64,000 nucleotides of DNA. Origin: Hymenobacter psoromatis. GTDB taxonomy: Bacteria > Bacteroidota > Bacteroidia > Cytophagales > Hymenobacteraceae. The DNA lies in the NCBI GenBank assembly GCA_001596155.1, contig CP014771.1, forward strand, positions 2,604,001 through 2,668,000, given 5' to 3'. This document shows, one piece after another, positions 59,063-64,000 of this stretch. Made by a program: the position numbers and the translations under genes. The notes under the pieces are model-generated. The model worked only from the letters and a program-made list of their open reading frames with translations. It searched no databases and was not told the origin of the DNA. Each line of letters starts with the position of its first letter. The first letter of the stretch is position 1.

Positions 59063-60586
59063 ATGCAGAATTTTACCCGCTTCCGGTTTGCCGCGCTGGC
59101 GGCCGTGGCTGTGGCCGCCGCCGGCTGCTCCAAGTTTCTGGACGTCAACGCCAGTCCAAACAACCCCACTGTGGTGCAGCCCGCCGTGCAGCTGCCTACC
59201 ATTGCCATCGGCACCGGCTTCGTGTTGGGCAACACGCTGGGCCGCGACGGCGACCTGTTTATTCAGCACTACGCCGGCATTGCCAACCAGCCCTTTACGG
59301 AGGATAAATATGCCATCAGCGGCAACTACGACAACGAGTGGCGCAACGACCTCTACGGCAACAACCTAATCGGTGCCCAGACGCTTATTGCCAGCACCCA
59401 GGGCACCAGCCCGGCCTACTCGGGCATTGCCAAGCTCCTCAAAGCCTACAATTTTGCGCTGGCAACGGATATGTGGGGCGACGTGCCCTACTCGCAGGCC
59501 CTGCAAGGCCTGGGGTCTATCCAACCGGCTTTCGACAAGCAGCAGGATATCTACGAAGGTGCTACTGGCATCCAGAGCCTGTTTGACCTGGTGCGCGAAG
59601 GCCTGGCCGACCTCGACAAGCCCGGCACGCTGGCCCCTGGTGGCGACGACTTCGTGTATAAAGGCGACCTCACCAAGTGGAAAAAAGCGGGCAATATGCT
59701 GCTACTGAAGTTTGCCAACACCGTCAGCAAGAAAGACCCGGTGCTGGCCGCCAAAGTGATAAACGAAGTGCTGACCAAGGGGGCCGACGGCAGCGCGGCC
59801 ATCTACGCCAATACCGAAGACCTTGCGGTGCCCTTCGGCACGGCCGTGGGCAATACCAACCCGTTTTACTCCTACAACGTCACAAACCGGCCCAACGACC
59901 AGATGGCCAGTACGCGCTTCCTCGACTCGCTGGCGGCGTACAAGGACCCCCGGATGCCAAAGTATTTTACCACTACCCCTACCTACACCGCCCCAACCGA
60001 AGTCACGCCTTTCGGCAAGTTTACGGGTTTCGAAAATGGCAGCAATGCTACGGCTCCCAGCCGAACAGCTGCGGTAAACAACCGCTCGGTCTATAACACT
60101 TACGTGCTGGGCAACGCGGGCGAGGCGCCGGTGCGCCTGCTCACCAATTTTCAGCGGTGCTTTATTCTGGCCGAGGCGGTTATCACGCTCAAAACGCCGG
60201 GCGTTGCCGACTCGCTCTACAAGCAGGGCATTCGGGCGTCGATGCAGGAAACCGGTCTGAGCCAGAACGATATCAACTCTTATTTCAAGGCTAACCCGGC
60301 TATCGTGACCCTCAGCGGCACCGATGCCCACAAGGTCAACCAGATTATCCGCCAGAAGTGGACGGCCTGGGTCGGCAACGGCTACGAGGCCTGGAACGAC
60401 TACCGCCGCACCGGCTACCCCCGCCTGCAGCCCGCCCTCAACGTGTCGTTCACACCCAACATCCCGCAGCGCCTGCTCTACCCCCCTTCCGAAGTAGCGG
60501 CCAACGGCGGCAACATGCCGACGGTAACTATCGCTACCCCCGTGTGGTGGACGAGCACTCCCAATCCACTTTATTATGCCAATTAA
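59063..60586 (+). CDS. SusD/RagB family nutrient-binding lipoprotein
   Basis: 507 aa. The lipoprotein signal ends AAAGCSKFLDV, with acylated Cys22. SusD hallmarks follow: ELRDFL-like NDEWRNDLYGNNLIGAQ, KAYNFALATDMWGDVPYSQA, and later RCFILAEAVITLKTP and EAWNDYRRTGYP. It forms the lid of the SusC transporter. It starts 21 bp after SusC and is followed by a small lipoprotein with 1 bp between them. Confidence 0.95.
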   Translation: MQNFTRFRFAALAAVAVAAAGCSKFLDVNASPNNPTVVQPAVQLPTIAIGTGFVLGNTLGRDGDLFIQHYAGIANQPFTEDKYAISGNYDNEWRNDLYGNNLIGAQTLIASTQGTSPAYSGIAKLLKAYNFALATDMWGDVPYSQALQGLGSIQPAFDKQQDIYEGATGIQSLFDLVREGLADLDKPGTLAPGGDDFVYKGDLTKWKKAGNMLLLKFANTVSKKDPVLAAKVINEVLTKGADGSAAIYANTEDLAVPFGTAVGNTNPFYSYNVTNRPNDQMASTRFLDSLAAYKDPRMPKYFTTTPTYTAPTEVTPFGKFTGFENGSNATAPSRTAAVNNRSVYNTYVLGNAGEAPVRLLTNFQRCFILAEAVITLKTPGVADSLYKQGIRASMQETGLSQNDINSYFKANPAIVTLSGTDAHKVNQIIRQKWTAWVGNGYEAWNDYRRTGYPRLQPALNVSFTPNIPQRLLYPPSEVAANGGNMPTVTIATPVWWTSTPNPLYYAN

Positions 60587-60587
60587 C

Positions 60588-61187
60588 ATGAAAAAAATAG
60601 CTACTCAGCTCGCGTTACTGCTCGTGCTGGTCGTCGGTTTTTCGGCTTGTAAGAAGGAATACGGTAACCACCTGGGCCCGCTGCAAGACAGCCTCGCGCC
60701 CATTCCGGTCACGGTCACCAACCAGGTGTATTTCGAGCGCTTTCCCGTCGTCACGACCACCGTGGGGGCCGATGGCAATGGCACGTTTTCGATTGCCTTC
60801 AGCATTCCGGCTGATAAAGGTAAAATCAAGGAAATCACCAAGGTAGCCACCGGCAACAGCGGCGTGGAATACTTGCAGAGCAATCTGTATCCGAACTACC
60901 TGGCCACCCCGGTAGCCGGAAGTGGCACGAACACCATCACGTTCAGCTCGGACCTGAACGCGGTGCGCAGCTACGTTACGCGCCTCAACGCGGTATTTCC
61001 GACCCTGCCCGCCGGCTCTACCAAATCGGCTGCGTTTGCCTTCACCGGCACCTCAACCGGCGGTGCGGGCACCCTCACGCCCAACGCCAACCCGCAGACA
61101 CCCAATCAGCTACGCTTCTTCTTCCTCATCACCCTGGAAGATGGCACGCAGCTTATTACCACCGAAGTGGACGTGCGCCTGCTGTAA
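60588..61187 (+). CDS. Operon-associated lipoprotein, unknown family
   Basis: 199 aa from ATG 60588, one base after the SusD stop (TAACATG). The lipobox is GFSACKK (Cys21). The remaining 175 residues are a beta-rich domain (YFERFPVVTTTVGADGNGTF, TNTITFSSDLNAVRSYV) resembling cell-surface glycan-binding modules. In Sus-like loci such lipoproteins often bind the substrate; this role is inferred from position. Confidence 0.8.
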   Translation: MKKIATQLALLLVLVVGFSACKKEYGNHLGPLQDSLAPIPVTVTNQVYFERFPVVTTTVGADGNGTFSIAFSIPADKGKIKEITKVATGNSGVEYLQSNLYPNYLATPVAGSGTNTITFSSDLNAVRSYVTRLNAVFPTLPAGSTKSAAFAFTGTSTGGAGTLTPNANPQTPNQLRFFFLITLEDGTQLITTEVDVRLL

Positions 61188-61212
61188 AACGGCCCGCAAC
61201 CGCGAACTACAA

Positions 61213-61246
61213 AAAAGAGCCCTGGCAACACTGCTGGGGCTCTTTT
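61213..61246. terminator. Rho-independent terminator between Sus operon and metX
   Basis: AAAAGAGCCC (61213-61222) pairs with GGGCTCTTTT (61237-61246), with additional TGG/CTG-like pairing inside. The T-tract on one side and A-tract on the other allow use by both convergent transcripts. Confidence 0.85.
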
Positions 61247-61269
61247 GGTGGAAACGAGGGGGTAGGGAA

Positions 61270-62300
61270 CTACGCGGCCAGAGCGGCCGCGTAAAACCGC
61301 TCCAGCTGTTTGCTTATCTGCTTTATTTCCAGCAAAAAACCATCGTGGCCGTAGCCCGATTCCAGCTCGGCATAGGTGGCACCCGCGATGCCCTGGGCCA
61401 ACTCACGCTGTTCGCTGAGCGGAAAAAGTATATCGGAAGTGATGCCCAGCACCAGCGTACGCGCCCGGATGCGGGCCAGCGCCGGCCCTACCCCCCCCGG
61501 CCGCGCCCCAGGTGGTGGGTGTCCATCGCGCGGCTCAGGGTTACGTAGCTATACGCGTTGAAGCGGGCCACGAGCTTGTCGCCCTGGTAGCGCTGGTAGC
61601 TGCTGGCGCGGTAGTCGCGCAGGCGCGGGTCGGCCTCGTCGTCGGTTTGGGTGGCGTGGTAGGCCGCGTAGCCGCGGTAGCTGAGCAGGGCCACGGCGCG
61701 GGCGGCGCGCAGGCCCGCCCTACCCCCCTCCGGCGCGTGGGCGTGGTAGGTAGGGTCGGCCTCGATGGCCAGCCGCTGCGCCTCATTAAAGGCAATGCCC
61801 CAGGCCGAGTGCCGGGCATTGGTGGCAATAACCACCAGGTGCTGAATAGTTCCTGATTTCATCACCGCCCATTCCAGCGCCTGCTGCCCACCCAGCGAAC
61901 CGCCAATAAGGGTGTGAATGCTGGCCAGCCCCAAATGCTGCCGCAGCGCCTCGTGCGCGGCGGCCAGGTCGCGGATGGTGAGCAGCGGAAACGCCTCGTA
62001 GCGGGGCGCGCCGGTGGCGGGGTCGGCATCGAGCGGGCTGGTGCTGCCGTAGCACGAGCCCAGCACGTTGGCGCACACGATGTACCAGTCGGCCGGGTCA
62101 AAGAAGCAGCCCGGCCCAAACAAGCCCGCCCACCAATCCAGCACGTCGGCATTGGCCGTGAGGGCGTGGCACACCCACACCACGTTGTCGCGCGCGGCGT
62201 TGAGCCGGCCCCAGGTGCGGTAAGCCACCTGCGCACCGGCCAGCGCGGCCCCGCTCTCCAGCGGAAAGGGGGTAGGGAGGGTGAAAAACTGGTCTTGCAT
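61270..62300 (-). CDS. metX: Homoserine O-acetyltransferase, with a frameshift in a G8 tract
   Basis: The first frame (62300 to 61488, 270 aa) has the MetX blocks YRTWGRLNAARDNVVWVCHAL and GGSLGGQQALEW with the nucleophile Ser135. It ends GRGRGG then TAG. In the next frame the rest of the enzyme resumes as LVLGITSDILFPLSEQRE and ELESGYGHDGFL to the stop at 61270. One extra G in the G8 tract (61491-61498) would join the frames. The truncated form lacks the catalytic Asp and His, which lie in the second part. Either a sequencing error or a real slippage exists. It acylates homoserine for metY, the adjacent gene. Confidence 0.85.
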
Positions 62301-62311
62301 AACGTTAGTGA

Positions 62312-62413
62312 TTTCACCGCAGAAGACGCAGAGGTTTTCGCAGAAGATTCGCGGAAGATTATCCCCCCTCTGCGTCTCTTCTGCGAAAACCTCTGCGTAT
62401 TCTGCGATGAAAA
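62312..62413. repeat. Palindrome of family 1 between metX and metY
   Basis: TTTCACCGCAGAAGACGCAGAGG (62312-) and its complement ending at 62413 form arms of about 36 bp with a few mismatches and a 29-nt loop. The outer part matches the palindrome at 20574. It lies within the metY-metX operon, upstream of metX, so it may influence metX expression. Confidence 0.85.
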
Positions 62414-62422
62414 CGTAAAAGC

Positions 62423-63841
<1,419 letters not shown>

Positions 63842-63865
63842 TCAAGTAGAAAAAGAGGCGGCCCT

Positions 63866-64000
63866 CTAAGCTGGAATAGCCACCGGCAGCCGCGCCAGCG
63901 CGGCCAGCAGGGCCGCCGGGTCGGGCCGCTGCTTGAAGTTGGCCGCCACCTGCGCCCAGGCAATCACGCCATCGGTGCCGATGAGAAAGGTGGCCGTGAG
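63866..64000 (-). CDS. AhpC/TSA-type peroxiredoxin or redoxin, C-terminal fragment (cut by window edge)
   Basis: 45 codons of minus-strand frame enter from base 64000 and stop at 63866-63868. The peptide begins LTATFLIGTDGVIAWAQVAA, then KQRPDP and a leucine-rich tail. The T-F-L-I-x-x-D-G-x-I-x-W block is the C-terminal signature of AhpC/TSA thiol peroxidases. The peroxidatic Cys would lie outside the window. It may share a transcript with metY. Confidence 0.7.
   Translation of the reverse strand, partial: LTATFLIGTDGVIAWAQVAANFKQRPDPAALLAALARLPVAIPA

Overview
The window is a GC-rich chromosomal segment of a Bacteroidota bacterium. The best fit is Hymenobacter or a close relative in Cytophagales. 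This rests on SusC/SusD pairs, type IX secretion (T9SS) C-terminal domains, DUF1800/DUF1501 and DUF5723-type proteins, Bacteroidota-style promoters with a -7 box ending in TTTG, and a very frequent CTACCCC heptamer. The genus is an inference from gene content.

Layout. 1-6.3 kb: a copper-storage-like protein (cut by the window edge), a Met/His-rich exported protein, a DPP-IV-type peptidase and an S41 peptidase. 6.3-15.2 kb: a decaying accessory region of NAD(P)-dependent oxidoreductases (zinc-type ADH, NmrA-like, two SDRs) and two paralogous AraC regulators. It is riddled with an IS701-like remnant, a MITE, an IS5-type insertion that splits the NmrA gene, nonsense mutations and gene fragments. 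Three oxidoreductase promoters there share one architecture: two 10-bp half-sites 21 bp apart, then exactly 23 nt to a CTTTG -7 box. 15-37 kb: mostly housekeeping and surface genes (asd, hydrolases, a lamin-tail protein, a very large T9SS-exported hydrolase, tandem lipoproteins, an aspartyl-protease-like protein, DUF1800/DUF1501, a broken TonB-like gene). 37-45 kb: two compact ATPase-plus-partner pairs that look like defence systems. The first (AAA/ABC ATPase plus a TOPRIM-like protein) lies between 96-bp direct repeats made from the 5' end of a host hydrolase gene. The second (ATPase plus a PD-(D/E)XK-like nuclease, genes overlapping by 4 bp) has a strongly AT-rich centre. They are separated by an SRPBCC membrane protein and a sugar dehydrogenase/cytochrome c operon. 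45-64 kb: ogt, a GH1-like hydrolase, a MITE with a clean 4-bp target duplication, a sensor kinase/response regulator pair with a shared palindromic operator, a DUF5723-type outer-membrane protein, tRNA-Thr(CGT), an LD-carboxypeptidase, a SusC/SusD/lipoprotein operon, and metX/metY for methionine synthesis with metX frameshifted in a G8 tract.

The genes that work together are: metX with metY and upstream asd (aspartate to homocysteine); SusC, SusD and the third lipoprotein (outer-membrane nutrient uptake); kinase, regulator and probably the DUF5723 protein (one regulon); the AraC/oxidoreductase modules (one regulon, now eroding); and the two candidate defence pairs. The window is notable for its number of broken genes, its intergenic palindromes and its CTACCCC motif. 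All calls come from reading the sequence; no database search was run.
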